Shown here piece after piece: positions 37,343-46,016 of a stretch of 64,000 nt of DNA. The first letter of the stretch is position 1, and every line of letters starts with the position of its first letter. Below the pieces are notes generated by a model. That model had not been told where the DNA came from. It searched no databases and was given only the letters and a program-made list of their open reading frames with translations. The stretch spans positions 96,119 through 160,118 of the forward strand of contig NZ_VFRR01000005.1 of the NCBI RefSeq assembly GCF_006385675.1. The letters run 5' to 3'. The stretch is from Maribrevibacterium harenarium (GTDB lineage: Bacteria; Pseudomonadota; Gammaproteobacteria; Pseudomonadales; Marinomonadaceae). The translations under genes and the position numbers were made by a program.

Positions 37343-38689
37343 TTAGATAGGTTCGAATACCGATCCGGAACTAGGCACAAACAGAGTTTTGTAGAGTCTA
37401 CTGGCATAATCATCGGTCATGGATGCCATATAATCGCAAATGATCCTATGGCTATTTTTGCCCTTAGCTTCCGCCTGATGCCATTCCTGAGCGAGTTCCC
37501 GGGGCAATAGGCGTGCCGGGTCTGCTTGTAATGCTTCGAAAATCTCCAGCAGCATTTGTTGGCCTTTATAGACCAGCATCTGCACTTCAGGCCGTTGAAT
37601 AATGTGATCCATTTCGAACGTTTTCAACACATCTAATGCTTGGCGAAGTTCGCTTGGTAAAGTCACATTGAAGCGTAACAGTGGGTGTTCAAATTGCTCA
37701 TTCTCGGTGATTTGTGCATTCGTGATAAACCAGCAAACTAAATCACCGATGGCTTCTTTGCGTTGGTGGCTAGTGCGGCTAAATAGTTGTCTTTCCAAGC
37801 GTGGTAGCTCATTTTGTAAGTACGCGTCATCTATGTCACCCAGTTGAGGAGCCAGAACCTGCTGCCACTTTTCTCTACTGACCATGCCCAAAACAATGGC
37901 ATCTTCGAGATCGTGTACGCCATAGGCAATATCATCGGCTAAATCCATAATGGTGGTGTCAAAGCTCTGATATTGAGTTTTCCCGTGACGCGCTGGGTCT
38001 GGCTTGCTGATGCTGGTAAATAATGCACGATCAGCCTCACTAAAGGGCTGCAAAATCCACTCTAACAGGGAGCGCTCCTCAGCAAACACGCATTTAGGTG
38101 GGCCCCAATGCTTGGCTTTGAAGGTGCGCAGATTGCTGGGTTTGGTGGGATAGGTCCCAACTACATCCTGATAAAGGGCTGGATATTTTAAAATGCCCAG
38201 CATGGTGCGTCGGGACACGTCCATGCCAAAATCTTCCGAGTAAGATCCGCGTTTACCGAGAATACGCAATGACTGACCGTTACCCTCAAAGCCACCATGA
38301 TCCTGCATCATGTAGTTTAATGCCACTTCACCACCATGACCGAAAGGCGGATGCCCAATATCGTGGCTAAGACAGATGGTTTCGATCAATGCTTCGCTAG
38401 CTAGCCAAGTTTGAATGTCTTCCCTGTCCTGATAGGCGTGTTTTAGATGGTGAACGATACCACTACCAATTTGCGCCACTTCGAGAGAGTGGGTAAGTCG
38501 AGTGCGACTATAATCATTCTGACGGATGGCTAAAATCTGGGTTTTTGACTGGAGACGTCGAAATGCCGCACTGTGAATAATCCGAGCCCGATCTCTTTGA
38601 TAGACGTTGCGGTAGTCGTCGATGCGTTTTCGGCGGGGGCCGGATCGGCGCTGCATCCAAATATCGAGGCAAAGATTGTTGGCAGTCAT
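37343..38689 (-). CDS. dGTPase-family deoxynucleoside triphosphate triphosphohydrolase
   Basis: A 448-residue HD-domain enzyme that splits dNTPs (usually dGTP) into nucleoside and triphosphate. Motifs: RDRARIIHSAAFRRLQSKTQ, the first His in RTRLTHSLEVAQIG, catalytic HD in CLSHDIGHPPFGHGG, and the distal Asp in DLADDIAYGVHDLED. It belongs to the longer dGTPase branch seen in Vibrio and Shewanella, some members of which defend against phage by depleting dGTP; I cannot show that here. ATG at 38689 preferred, since GAGAG precedes it; a TTG seven codons earlier is possible. It is a single-gene unit, divergent from the LysR-type gene. Confidence 0.88.
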   Translation of the reverse strand: MTANNLCLDIWMQRRSGPRRKRIDDYRNVYQRDRARIIHSAAFRRLQSKTQILAIRQNDYSRTRLTHSLEVAQIGSGIVHHLKHAYQDREDIQTWLASEALIETICLSHDIGHPPFGHGGEVALNYMMQDHGGFEGNGQSLRILGKRGSYSEDFGMDVSRRTMLGILKYPALYQDVVGTYPTKPSNLRTFKAKHWGPPKCVFAEERSLLEWILQPFSEADRALFTSISKPDPARHGKTQYQSFDTTIMDLADDIAYGVHDLEDAIVLGMVSREKWQQVLAPQLGDIDDAYLQNELPRLERQLFSRTSHQRKEAIGDLVCWFITNAQITENEQFEHPLLRFNVTLPSELRQALDVLKTFEMDHIIQRPEVQMLVYKGQQMLLEIFEALQADPARLLPRELAQEWHQAEAKGKNSHRIICDYMASMTDDYASRLYKTLFVPSSGSVFEPI

Positions 38690-38800
38690 AACCACTCTCG
38701 GTTCAAACAAGGTGTTGCTAGTCTTTCATTAAAATACGATGTAGGTCAATGCCAGTAGAAACATGCTTGGGCATAATAGTTACCACTATAAGGAACAATT

Positions 38801-39100
38801 ATGCTAAATACCCAACATCTCATCACCTTTAAAACACTGGTTGAAACTGGTAGCTTCACGCAGACCGCGAAGCGTCTTGGTTTAACTCAACCTGCGGTCA
38901 GTCAGCACATACAAAAGCTGGAGCGGGGTTTGGGCGAAGCGTTACTTATTCGCCATGGACGTACCACCGAGCTTACCGAAGCGGGCAAGCTGCTATTTCA
39001 GCATGTCATGGATTTGGATAAGTGCTATGCCAATTTTGTTGCGCGTTGGCGTGGGCAGGTTGGGGTCAATGAGGCTGAATTACTACGCACCAGTGCTTAA
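38801..39100 (+). CDS. Stand-alone LysR-type HTH protein
   Basis: A 99-residue protein that is just a LysR-type winged helix-turn-helix (TFKTLVETGSFTQTAKRLGL, LTQPAVSQHIQKLERGLG) plus the start of the linker helix, ending QVGVNEAELLRTSA. Normal LysR regulators have about 300 residues with an effector-binding domain; no trace of one follows the stop, as a terminator begins at once. It could be a minimal regulator binding DNA without an effector. It has a good ribosome binding site (AAGGAACA) and lies between dgt and cysH. Confidence 0.8.
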   Translation: MLNTQHLITFKTLVETGSFTQTAKRLGLTQPAVSQHIQKLERGLGEALLIRHGRTTELTEAGKLLFQHVMDLDKCYANFVARWRGQVGVNEAELLRTSA

Positions 39101-39125
39101 GGTAGCGCTCGTTTGAGCGCTACCT
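39100..39125. terminator. Bidirectional terminator between solo HTH gene and cysH
   Basis: Perfect 11-bp inverted repeat AGGTAGCGCTC (39100-39110) and GAGCGCTACCT (39115-39125) with a 4-nt loop, followed by a T-rich stretch. It starts directly at the end of the HTH gene and lies 10 bp from the cysH stop. Confidence 0.82.
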
Positions 39126-39134
39126 GTTATCTTC

Positions 39135-39863
39135 TCAGGATTTCGGGGCTAGATTTCCGATATGCAGACCACATTCTTTGTGTTCTGATTCTTCCCACCA
39201 CCAACGACCTTCCCGCTCATGCTGATTGGGCAACACTGGACGAGTACAAGGTTCACAGCCGATGCTGATGTAGCCTTTGGAATGAAGTTCATTGTAGGGC
39301 ACTTCAAACATCTTAATGTAGTTCCAAACGTCCTCGGAGCTCCAATTCGCTAATGGATTAAATTTATGTAGCGTGTGGTCTTCATTACTAAAGGCGCTGT
39401 CTACTTCGGCAAAGGCCAGTTGATTGCGTGTGCCATGACTTTGGTCTTTACGTTGACCAGTAATCCAAGCATCTAAAGTCGCCAGTTTGGCTTTTAGGGG
39501 GGCTACTTTACGGATATTACAGCACTCCTTGTGGCCGTCCTCGTAGAAACTGAATAGTCCTTTTTTCTTAACAAAATCCTGTAGCGCCTGAGTGTCTGGT
39601 GACAAGATATCGATGTCGATGCCATAGTGTTTACGCACTTGATCGATAAAACGGTAAGTTTCTGGATGCAAACGTCCTGTATCCAAGGAAAAGACGTGTA
39701 CATCTTTTTTGGCTTTTACCGCCATATCAATCAATACCACATCTTCGGCGCCACTAAACGAAATAGCAATATTGTCAAACGCGGCTAAGGCGCTATGAAT
39801 AATTTTCTGTGCCGCATCTTCCTGATGATTGGCAATAAAATCTTGTAAATTAAAATCAGACAT
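39135..39863 (-). CDS. cysH: Phosphoadenylylsulfate/adenylylsulfate reductase, [4Fe-4S] type
   Basis: A 242-residue enzyme that reduces APS or PAPS to sulfite in assimilatory sulfate reduction. P-loop-like start [28 protein letters not shown] and the cluster ligands [12 protein letters not shown] and GCEPCTRPV; the C-terminal Cys in HKECGLHIG is the thiosulfonate nucleophile. The double CC plus CxxC set marks the iron-sulfur APS reductase type rather than the E. coli PAPS reductase. Transcribed alone behind an intergenic region with an inverted repeat. Confidence 0.93.
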   Translation of the reverse strand: MSDFNLQDFIANHQEDAAQKIIHSALAAFDNIAISFSGAEDVVLIDMAVKAKKDVHVFSLDTGRLHPETYRFIDQVRKHYGIDIDILSPDTQALQDFVKKKGLFSFYEDGHKECCNIRKVAPLKAKLATLDAWITGQRKDQSHGTRNQLAFAEVDSAFSNEDHTLHKFNPLANWSSEDVWNYIKMFEVPYNELHSKGYISIGCEPCTRPVLPNQHEREGRWWWEESEHKECGLHIGNLAPKS

Positions 39864-39939
39864 AAGTAAGTCTCAAATAGAGAAATGATAGGCTCAAGAT
39901 ACCAATAATTCGGGCTTAGATGAAATACGAAACACGACT

Positions 39940-39969
39940 ATCGTTATAATATCGATTTGTTATAACGAT
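39940..39969. other. AT-rich inverted repeat between nudix gene and cysH
   Basis: Perfect 10-bp arms ATCGTTATAA (39940-39949) and TTATAACGAT (39960-39969) with a 10-nt spacer, overlapping the NUDIX stop codon. No T run follows in either direction, so a regulator site is as likely as a terminator. Confidence 0.55.
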
Positions 39970-40613
39970 TGATAATGAGCGAGATGCTCATACAGACCGC
40001 ACAATATGCCGGCGGTTGCCCCCCAAATACGAATGCCGTCATATTCCACTTCCAGAAAAGAACGTTCGGTATTGCCAATGTGCTTCGAACGTGTGCGGTA
40101 ATTAGCTGGGTTGAGAAGGTAGTTGAGAGGTACCCAATGCACGGACTCCACTTCGTCTCGACATAGGCTGAGTTCGCTGTGTCGGGTCAGTTCAGCTACC
40201 ACGGGCTTGATGCAGAATCCTGAGATAGTGCAGTATTCATGCAACTCACCGAGAAGCTCGAAACAATCTGGAGCTAGTCCTACTTCCTCTAGCGTTTCCC
40301 TTAAAGCGGTATATTGAATACTGGCATCGTTGGGATCATGTTTGCCTCCTGGAAAGGCGATTTGTCCCGGATGATTGCGCATATGGAGCGCCCGTTGGGT
40401 AAGTAGTACCTTGATACAATCATCTTGCGGGCACGTAAATAGGGGAATCAATACCGCTGCCGGGCGATATTTATGTTCCGGCATTTGTTCAGGTAACTGC
40501 TGATCGGTGAAATAGTGTGGGCTCGGGAGGTGCGGTCGAGTAAAAGCGGCACGAATATCATCCATGCTGACCGTTAGCGGAGGGGCTTTTAGGAACTCTT
40601 GAACCGCAGTCAT
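39960..40613 (-). CDS. NUDIX hydrolase, CoA pyrophosphatase-like
   Basis: A 217-residue NUDIX enzyme. The CoA-pyrophosphatase signature VLLTQRALHMRNHPGQIAF is followed by GGKHDPND and RETLEEVGL, forming the NUDIX box with Asp in the first acidic position as in NudL. Such enzymes split CoA into 3',5'-ADP and phosphopantetheine. It lies 4 nt downstream of pabB on the same strand, so it is probably expressed with it. Confidence 0.9.
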   Translation of the reverse strand: MTAVQEFLKAPPLTVSMDDIRAAFTRPHLPSPHYFTDQQLPEQMPEHKYRPAAVLIPLFTCPQDDCIKVLLTQRALHMRNHPGQIAFPGGKHDPNDASIQYTALRETLEEVGLAPDCFELLGELHEYCTISGFCIKPVVAELTRHSELSLCRDEVESVHWVPLNYLLNPANYRTRSKHIGNTERSFLEVEYDGIRIWGATAGILCGLYEHLAHYQSL

Positions 40614-40617
40614 AAGG

Positions 40618-42018
40618 CTACCTTAGAAATGAGTCTTCCAAAGTATGGGTGAGTTTACCTACTTTGGTAAAGGTTTCCTGATATTCTTCTAATCCTACCG
40701 AATCGGCAACGATTCCGCCCCCTGCCCAGCAATGGATGTTTTCCCCATCAGCGACAAGAGTACGGATGGTGATATTGGAGTCCATTTGTCCATTGCAGCT
40801 GAAATACACAAAGGCACCGCAGTAGGCGCTACGTTGATGGGGTTCTAGCTCATCGATGATTTCCATGGAGCGTACCTTAGGAGCGCCGGTAATGGATCCG
40901 CCCGGAAAACTTTCATGGAATACTCGAATGGGATCATGGCGCTGATTTACTCGGCCTGAAACAGTAGAAACTAGGTGATGCACATTCGGGTAGGACTCTA
41001 AAGCGAAGAGCTTGGGCACGGAAACGCTTCCAGTGACGCATGTACGTCCCAAGTCATTACGTAATAAATCAACGATCATTAAGTTCTCGGCGCGATCTTT
41101 TTCCGAGTTCATTAATTGGTCTGCGTAATATTGATCCTGCTCCGGAGTGGCTCCCCGAGGACGGGTTCCTTTGATCGGTTTCGATTCCACATAACCATCA
41201 TTACAAAGTAGGAAACGTTCCGGAGAATGAGACAAGATAGCTCGCCGATCATCTAGCTTAAAGTATACCGAGTAAGGGGTAGGGCAAGCCTGTTTCAGAG
41301 CTTGGTAAGCAGCCCAAGTCTCCCCTTGGTAAGGCGCGCTGAAACGTTGCGCCAAGTTGACCTGATAGCAGTCGCCAGCTCGTATATAATCCTGAATACG
41401 ATCAAACTTACTGAGGTATTCCATTTCAGTCATATTTGCTTGGAATGGTGTACCCAACTGGAATGGCTCAGTTTGGCGCGATGGTGGTACTTGTTGCACG
41501 AGGGACAGTAACTCAGTTTCATCCTGCACACACCAAGGAGTGATCATCAGATAAGTAGATTGTTGCTCATGATCAGAGATCAGAGCCCAGGTATAGAGTC
41601 CCATCAGTAGTTCAGGTACTTGTACATCCTCGATTACATTTTGTGGCAAGCGTTCCACATGTCGACCCACTTCGTATCCATAGTAGCCCAGCAGTCCACC
41701 GGTAAAAGGCAAGGATGCGTCCATTTCTTGAGCCCACTCCTGTGTCGTCATGGTTTGCATGATATGTTCTAACAGGGGGAGTGGTGCAACACCATCTTTG
41801 GTTTGGAATAAGGGTGATTGATGCCAAGTCACTCCTGAATCTTCTCGCTCAATGTGCACTGTACAAGCGGGCGCAGCGCTAAGAATATCGAACCGAGTTT
41901 CCTTGAACGTTGCATGGTTACTATCGAATACGATAGGAAACGGTAAGTGCGCAAAATTCGGAAATAGAGCGGCTAATTCAGGCTGATAAGGTAAGCTTAT
42001 CAGTTTAATTTTTGACAT
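40618..42018 (-). CDS. pabB: Aminodeoxychorismate synthase component I
   Basis: A 466-residue chorismate-utilising enzyme that makes 4-amino-4-deoxychorismate for folate. Motifs: KPIKGTRPRGATPEQD, with the PIKGT catalytic Lys typical of PabB (as opposed to PIAGT of TrpE), NLMIVDLLRNDLGRTC, and ESFPGGSITGAPKVRSMEII, quoted as ESFPGGSITGAPKVR. Start at the ATG at 42018; the longer TTG start has no ribosome binding site. The glutamine amidotransferase (PabA) must be elsewhere. Followed by the NUDIX gene. Confidence 0.93.
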   Translation of the reverse strand: MSKIKLISLPYQPELAALFPNFAHLPFPIVFDSNHATFKETRFDILSAAPACTVHIEREDSGVTWHQSPLFQTKDGVAPLPLLEHIMQTMTTQEWAQEMDASLPFTGGLLGYYGYEVGRHVERLPQNVIEDVQVPELLMGLYTWALISDHEQQSTYLMITPWCVQDETELLSLVQQVPPSRQTEPFQLGTPFQANMTEMEYLSKFDRIQDYIRAGDCYQVNLAQRFSAPYQGETWAAYQALKQACPTPYSVYFKLDDRRAILSHSPERFLLCNDGYVESKPIKGTRPRGATPEQDQYYADQLMNSEKDRAENLMIVDLLRNDLGRTCVTGSVSVPKLFALESYPNVHHLVSTVSGRVNQRHDPIRVFHESFPGGSITGAPKVRSMEIIDELEPHQRSAYCGAFVYFSCNGQMDSNITIRTLVADGENIHCWAGGGIVADSVGLEEYQETFTKVGKLTHTLEDSFLR

Positions 42019-42132
42019 AATCAAACCAAGGTTGTTATTAAACAAAAGTGACGTAAGAGTCCCTGTGACGGCAACCGACTGTACAGTAGCGGCCTTCCTT
42101 CGGGTATTTAAGGCTATGTTAGGAAGATTAAA

Positions 42133-42993
42133 GTGTTAGAGACAACTTTTTTTGAAAATCATCGTGTACGTGTAGGCTATCGGCTAGTAGAGAACCCGCA
42201 TTGTAGTGGCAATCGGTGTGCAGTTTTATTGCACGGAGCAGGGGTGGGTGGAGTCGAGACGTTTGCTCCAATGTATGAATATTTCACTGAATGGCGCTGG
42301 ATGCTAATTCCTGATCTAACTGGCATGGGTGAGACGACATTTTTACATGGACAAGAAGCCCCCATTACCATAGAACAGCTCAGTGAAGATTTAGAAGATT
42401 TGCTTGACGCCTTGATGTGGGAAAAGTTTGATCTTCTAGGTTACTCCCTAGGCGGTTTAGTGGCATTGCATTTAAACGCCCGGCGCGGTTGCTCTGAGGC
42501 AAATTTGATTTTGCTAGAGCCCGCCTCCCTTGATAGAGCGTCATTAGAAGATCTGCTTGATGTGCGCCGACGTTACCGCAAAGCGGCAGAAATCATTCGT
42601 CAAACAGGGGATGTGGAACAGGGGATCGCTTTGTTTATGGATAGCGTGTCACCTAATCGCCGGAAGAATCCACGGGTAGAAGAAAAAACTCAGAGTCGCT
42701 TAGCCCACCGTCCCCACGGTTTCGCCTATGCTTTGGACGCAGTTACTGCCTGGGTAGAACAAGCCGCTCAGGGACAAGCCATGCGGGAGCAGTTGATTGA
42801 CTCTGCTAAAAACGTGTTGCTTTTTTCCGGGGCAATCAGCCATCAGGGGCTTATTGATCATTACCAGGCATTAGCGGATGAGCGTCTGGAGTGGCACCAT
42901 ATCAATTTAAAAGGCTGCGATCATTCTCTTCCATTTCAAAAACCACGCCAGATTGCTATCCATGTCAACCGCTGGTTAGTAGAAAAAAAGTGA
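42133..42993 (+). CDS. Alpha/beta hydrolase
   Basis: A 286-residue alpha/beta hydrolase: oxyanion region VLLHGAGVGGVETFAP, nucleophile elbow GYSLGGLVAL (Ser about 115) and the catalytic His in KGCDHSLPF. A cap region lies between about 140 and 215. The substrate is unknown. GTG start at 42133 follows AGGAAGATTAAA. An AT-rich inverted repeat (42996-43020) follows the stop and may be a weak terminator, separating it from the DUF5610 gene. Confidence 0.82.
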   Translation: MLETTFFENHRVRVGYRLVENPHCSGNRCAVLLHGAGVGGVETFAPMYEYFTEWRWMLIPDLTGMGETTFLHGQEAPITIEQLSEDLEDLLDALMWEKFDLLGYSLGGLVALHLNARRGCSEANLILLEPASLDRASLEDLLDVRRRYRKAAEIIRQTGDVEQGIALFMDSVSPNRRKNPRVEEKTQSRLAHRPHGFAYALDAVTAWVEQAAQGQAMREQLIDSAKNVLLFSGAISHQGLIDHYQALADERLEWHHINLKGCDHSLPFQKPRQIAIHVNRWLVEKK

Positions 42994-42995
42994 AA

Positions 42996-43020
42996 AAACT
43001 TTAAAAAGTGATTAAAGTTT
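42996..43020. other. AT-rich inverted repeat after the alpha/beta hydrolase gene
   Basis: Arms AAACTTTA (42996-43003) and TAAAGTTT (43013-43020), 9-nt loop. The weak stem and lack of a following T run leave it uncertain whether this is a terminator. Confidence 0.35.
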
Positions 43021-43076
43021 GAACATGAGGTGCCGTTAACCGTCTAAGAGAAGATGTGTAACGCAGGAGGTAAGCC

Positions 43077-44276
43077 ATGTCTGATCCAATGTCCGGTCTC
43101 GGGGATGTGGCGACTGGTTATTTATTTAAAGAACGCAAGTATGCAAGTGCGACGTCCGCAGAGCAGGTGAAGGTGTGGGGCAGTGATCAGTACCAGCCTT
43201 CCTCCCAGTCGATGCGGGCCCTAGGCGTGGTGCAACAGACAGTGACGGAAACGGTATCTGCCGTCGCCGAGACTGATAGCGCTCAAGAAACGAAACGATT
43301 TAGTCAGCAGGATTTTTCTCCTGAAGCAGTGGCAAGTCGCATTCTCGGGTTTGTGGGCAATTATATTGAAAAACAACAGCAGCAAGGTGCTGACGACGAA
43401 AGAATCAGTAGCTTGCTGGACTTAGCTCAATCAAGTATTGAAAAAGGATTGGGCTTGGCCGCTGAGAAGCTATCCTCTCTCAATTGGTTGACGCAAGATG
43501 TTCAAACTGGGATTGACGATACTACCGCCCGTCTGAACGATGGTATGACAGCAATGAGAGAGGCGTTCCTTGGAACCAAGGAAGTATCACAAACTGAAGC
43601 GGTCGCTGCATCTTACGAGCGTAGTGACGCAGCGGAGTTGACGCTGACGATTCAAGAGGGCGATCAGGTTACGCTTAACATGTATGCGCTTTCTAGCAGT
43701 GCCGCTGGGCTTGCCAAGGTAAACCAAAATGGTCAGCAGACCATGGCGAGTTTCGAAAGTACTTCGTCCCGCTTCGGCTTTGAGTTTGCGGTGACAGGAG
43801 AGCTTAACGATAACGAGCAGAGTGCTATCAGTGATTTGGTTAACTCACTGGGGAAAACGGCCGAGTTGTTTTTTTCTGGGGATGTACAAGGTGCGATGGA
43901 GCAGGCGCTACGTTCAGGTTTCAATTCCGAACAGCTCGCTAGTTTTACCATGGCATTGCAAACTGACCAGACTATGAAAGCCTCTCAAGTACAAACTGCT
44001 TACAGTCGTGGTAATGGCAACAAAGCCGTGACTGAGCCACTGGTAGACTATCGCAAGGCCTTAGAGCAAACCATGGAAAGAGCTTCTAATATTCTGGAAG
44101 ACTATCGTGCTAGCGTGGCTGATGTGATGAGTAATTTGTCAGAAATGCAGCAACGTCAGGATGAAGCCCGTGCTCGGGTAGCTGATATTTTGGATTTCAA
44201 TAACAAGTTGATCGGCAAACTGAGTGCCCTGATAGAGGCTCAGACACCCCCATCAGCGGAGACAAGTCCGAGCTAA
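43077..44276 (+). CDS. DUF5610-like protein
   Basis: A 399-residue cytoplasmic-looking protein with no signal peptide or membrane helix. The segment around 85-165 (FSPEAVASRILGFVGNYIE, EKGLGLAAEKLSSLNWL) resembles DUF5610 as I remember it. Residues 180-225 (ELTLTIQEGDQVTLNMYAL) are beta-rich; the last 90 residues are a probable coiled coil (QTMERASNILEDYRASVADV onwards). Ribosome binding site GCAGGAGG precedes the ATG. It is upstream of the minor-pilin operon, separated by 38 bp. Function unknown. Confidence 0.65.
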   Translation: MSDPMSGLGDVATGYLFKERKYASATSAEQVKVWGSDQYQPSSQSMRALGVVQQTVTETVSAVAETDSAQETKRFSQQDFSPEAVASRILGFVGNYIEKQQQQGADDERISSLLDLAQSSIEKGLGLAAEKLSSLNWLTQDVQTGIDDTTARLNDGMTAMREAFLGTKEVSQTEAVAASYERSDAAELTLTIQEGDQVTLNMYALSSSAAGLAKVNQNGQQTMASFESTSSRFGFEFAVTGELNDNEQSAISDLVNSLGKTAELFFSGDVQGAMEQALRSGFNSEQLASFTMALQTDQTMKASQVQTAYSRGNGNKAVTEPLVDYRKALEQTMERASNILEDYRASVADVMSNLSEMQQRQDEARARVADILDFNNKLIGKLSALIEAQTPPSAETSPS

Positions 44277-44314
44277 TCGTTTTAACATTCTTATTGACGA
44301 CACAAGGAGGTGTC

Positions 44315-44842
44315 ATGTCAGTCAAAGGTTTTACCTTACTAGAGATATTACTAGTCATGACTATATTGGCTGTTATCTCTATCACTTTCCAGCAGTCAAG
44401 TTTGCTTGATAGCTGGCGTCAATGGCAACGAATGCGTTCACTCAGAGCCAGTGCCTATTCCCTGTTAGAAATTATTTCCTACACACGTACCTTAGCTACA
44501 TCAACTCAACAAAGCATGTTTTTATGTGGTAACTGGGATTGTCACAGTGGCTGGGGCAGACAGGTGTTTGTCTATCGTACTGATGATGGTAGCTTGCAAT
44601 GGCAGCAAATAATCACCTCAAGCGATGATATATCAATCGTGTGGAAAGGCTTTCCGATTCAGCGGGATCACATTGAATTTACCCCAGAGGGTGGGGCGAG
44701 CTACCAGAATGGGTCCTTTTACATCTGTGATCCCGACTACTTGCTGCGTGTACGCCTGAATCAAAGTGGTCGCGCTTACTTGGATCCAATCGTCGAGCTA
44801 TCCACCACAACAGTGGAGGTGGAGTCCTGTTATGGGAGCTAA
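44315..44842 (+). CDS. GspH/FimT-type minor pilin (PpdA-like)
   Basis: A 175-residue type IV prepilin-like protein. The class III leader is MSVKG, cut before FTLLEILLVMTILAV; the conserved Glu5 is present. The C-terminal globular part has a Cys pair (FLCGNWDC) and a later pair (YICD, ESCYG). Strong ribosome binding site AAGGAGGT before the ATG at 44315 argues against the longer TTG start. First of four overlapping minor-pilin genes, an arrangement like ppdA-ppdB-ygdB-ppdC of E. coli; they would prime a type IV pilus or secretion pseudopilus. No assembly ATPase genes are nearby. Confidence 0.8.
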   Translation: MSVKGFTLLEILLVMTILAVISITFQQSSLLDSWRQWQRMRSLRASAYSLLEIISYTRTLATSTQQSMFLCGNWDCHSGWGRQVFVYRTDDGSLQWQQIITSSDDISIVWKGFPIQRDHIEFTPEGGASYQNGSFYICDPDYLLRVRLNQSGRAYLDPIVELSTTTVEVESCYGS

Positions 44843-45128
44843 ACGGGGATGGGTCTTGGCGGAAGTCTGTATCGTGCTCACCGCATTGGCGATCGTGTTC
44901 CACACTCTGGTGAAACAAAATCAATATTGGCAAGCGCAGCTCGTTATTTTTCAAGCTGATCTTGCAGCCGACCAACAGCAAATCATGCAGCAGCGATTTG
45001 AGTTAATGACAGGTAATGGTAGCTCGTTGGAGACAAACGTGGAGCAGGAAAATTTCCCCAATTGCCAAATATGTAGTGGGAATGAGCTCGTAGAATTATT
45101 CCGAACGGCGTATCAAACTTTGCGTTAG
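44832..45128 (+). CDS. Minor pilin-like protein with atypical cleavage site
   Basis: A 98-residue protein whose N-terminus MGAKRG / WVLAEVCIVLTALAIVF has the layout of a prepilin: positive leader ending in Gly, Glu at +5, hydrophobic helix. Position +1 is Trp rather than Phe, which is unusual. The rest is short and contains a CQIC motif. The ATG at 44832 overlaps the preceding gene by 11 bp and has GGTGGAG upstream. It is the second gene of the minor-pilin set. Confidence 0.7.
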   Translation: MGAKRGWVLAEVCIVLTALAIVFHTLVKQNQYWQAQLVIFQADLAADQQQIMQQRFELMTGNGSSLETNVEQENFPNCQICSGNELVELFRTAYQTLR

Positions 45129-45146
45129 CATAATCATGGAGAGGAA

Positions 45147-46016
45147 ATGCGTAGTAAGGGATTTACTATGTTTGAGGTGTTGGTGGCGCTGCTGGTACTC
45201 GCGGTGTTACTAACAATGGTTGTTGCCATCCAACAACATTGGTTGGTAAGTCTGAAGCGCGATCAAGTCCACGTGCGTCTCCAGAACAAGGTAGCTTTGG
45301 TTGGTGAAATATTGGATGGTCAACTTGGTCTACTCGGCGGCTTCGGTTGTGCATCTGATAAGTATGGATACATTGAGGTTGGACAAGCAGATACGCCACC
45401 GTCGCGCTTATCTAGTGCGGATTTAAAAGCTGGGTCGCGCTGGCTGTTAGGGGACAGTGTCGGACTTTGTGCTGCTTATGGTTCGGTGACTTCTGGCGTG
45501 TTGACCGCGCCATTGTCGTGCCTAAATTTTGATGTTGGTGATCCAGTTCTGTTAGACACTTGTGGTCAGCAGCAATTAGCGACTGTCGTACACGCCTACG
45601 GCAATCGTGTTGATATTGCATTACCTAGTAGCGTCACTAGTCCAATATTGGCTGCTAGCTTTCAGCCAACCTACTGGTATCTGGCTCCTTCTAAAAGTCA
45701 CGGCTATGCCTTGTGGAGTAAAAGTGCTATTTCCGGCAACGGGGTAGAGGTAGTTGATGAAATAGCGCAACTCAATTTCTATCTCTTGCAGGGAGCACCG
45801 GAGGGGCCGTTGGTGCAGGATGTACATCGTTCCACAGGTCGCTTTGATATTGAGTCTGTGAAAGGGATTTGGGTGGAGTATCTGATTACCTTGAATGACT
45901 GCGAGGAGACAACCTCTTCAAACTCTAGTTATCAGAGTTTCACAGGGGAAACTTGGCACTACCCCCCATCTTGTTCCCAACTTGGGCAACGGTTCATTGT
46001 GCTGGGGGCTAAATGA
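45147..46016 (+). CDS. PilW/PpdB-like minor pilin
   Basis: A 289-residue prepilin: leader MRSKG, then FTMFEVLVALLVLAVLLTM with Glu5 intact. The globular region contains several cysteines (GCASD, LCAAYG, LSCLNF, DTCGQQ, NDCEE, PSCSQ), probably three disulphides, and resembles PilW-type minor pilins (WYLAPSKSHGYALW, VEYLITLNDC). GAGAGGAA precedes the start. Its TGA overlaps the start of the next gene (ATGA), so translation is coupled. Confidence 0.8.
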   Translation: MRSKGFTMFEVLVALLVLAVLLTMVVAIQQHWLVSLKRDQVHVRLQNKVALVGEILDGQLGLLGGFGCASDKYGYIEVGQADTPPSRLSSADLKAGSRWLLGDSVGLCAAYGSVTSGVLTAPLSCLNFDVGDPVLLDTCGQQQLATVVHAYGNRVDIALPSSVTSPILAASFQPTYWYLAPSKSHGYALWSKSAISGNGVEVVDEIAQLNFYLLQGAPEGPLVQDVHRSTGRFDIESVKGIWVEYLITLNDCEETTSSNSSYQSFTGETWHYPPSCSQLGQRFIVLGAK

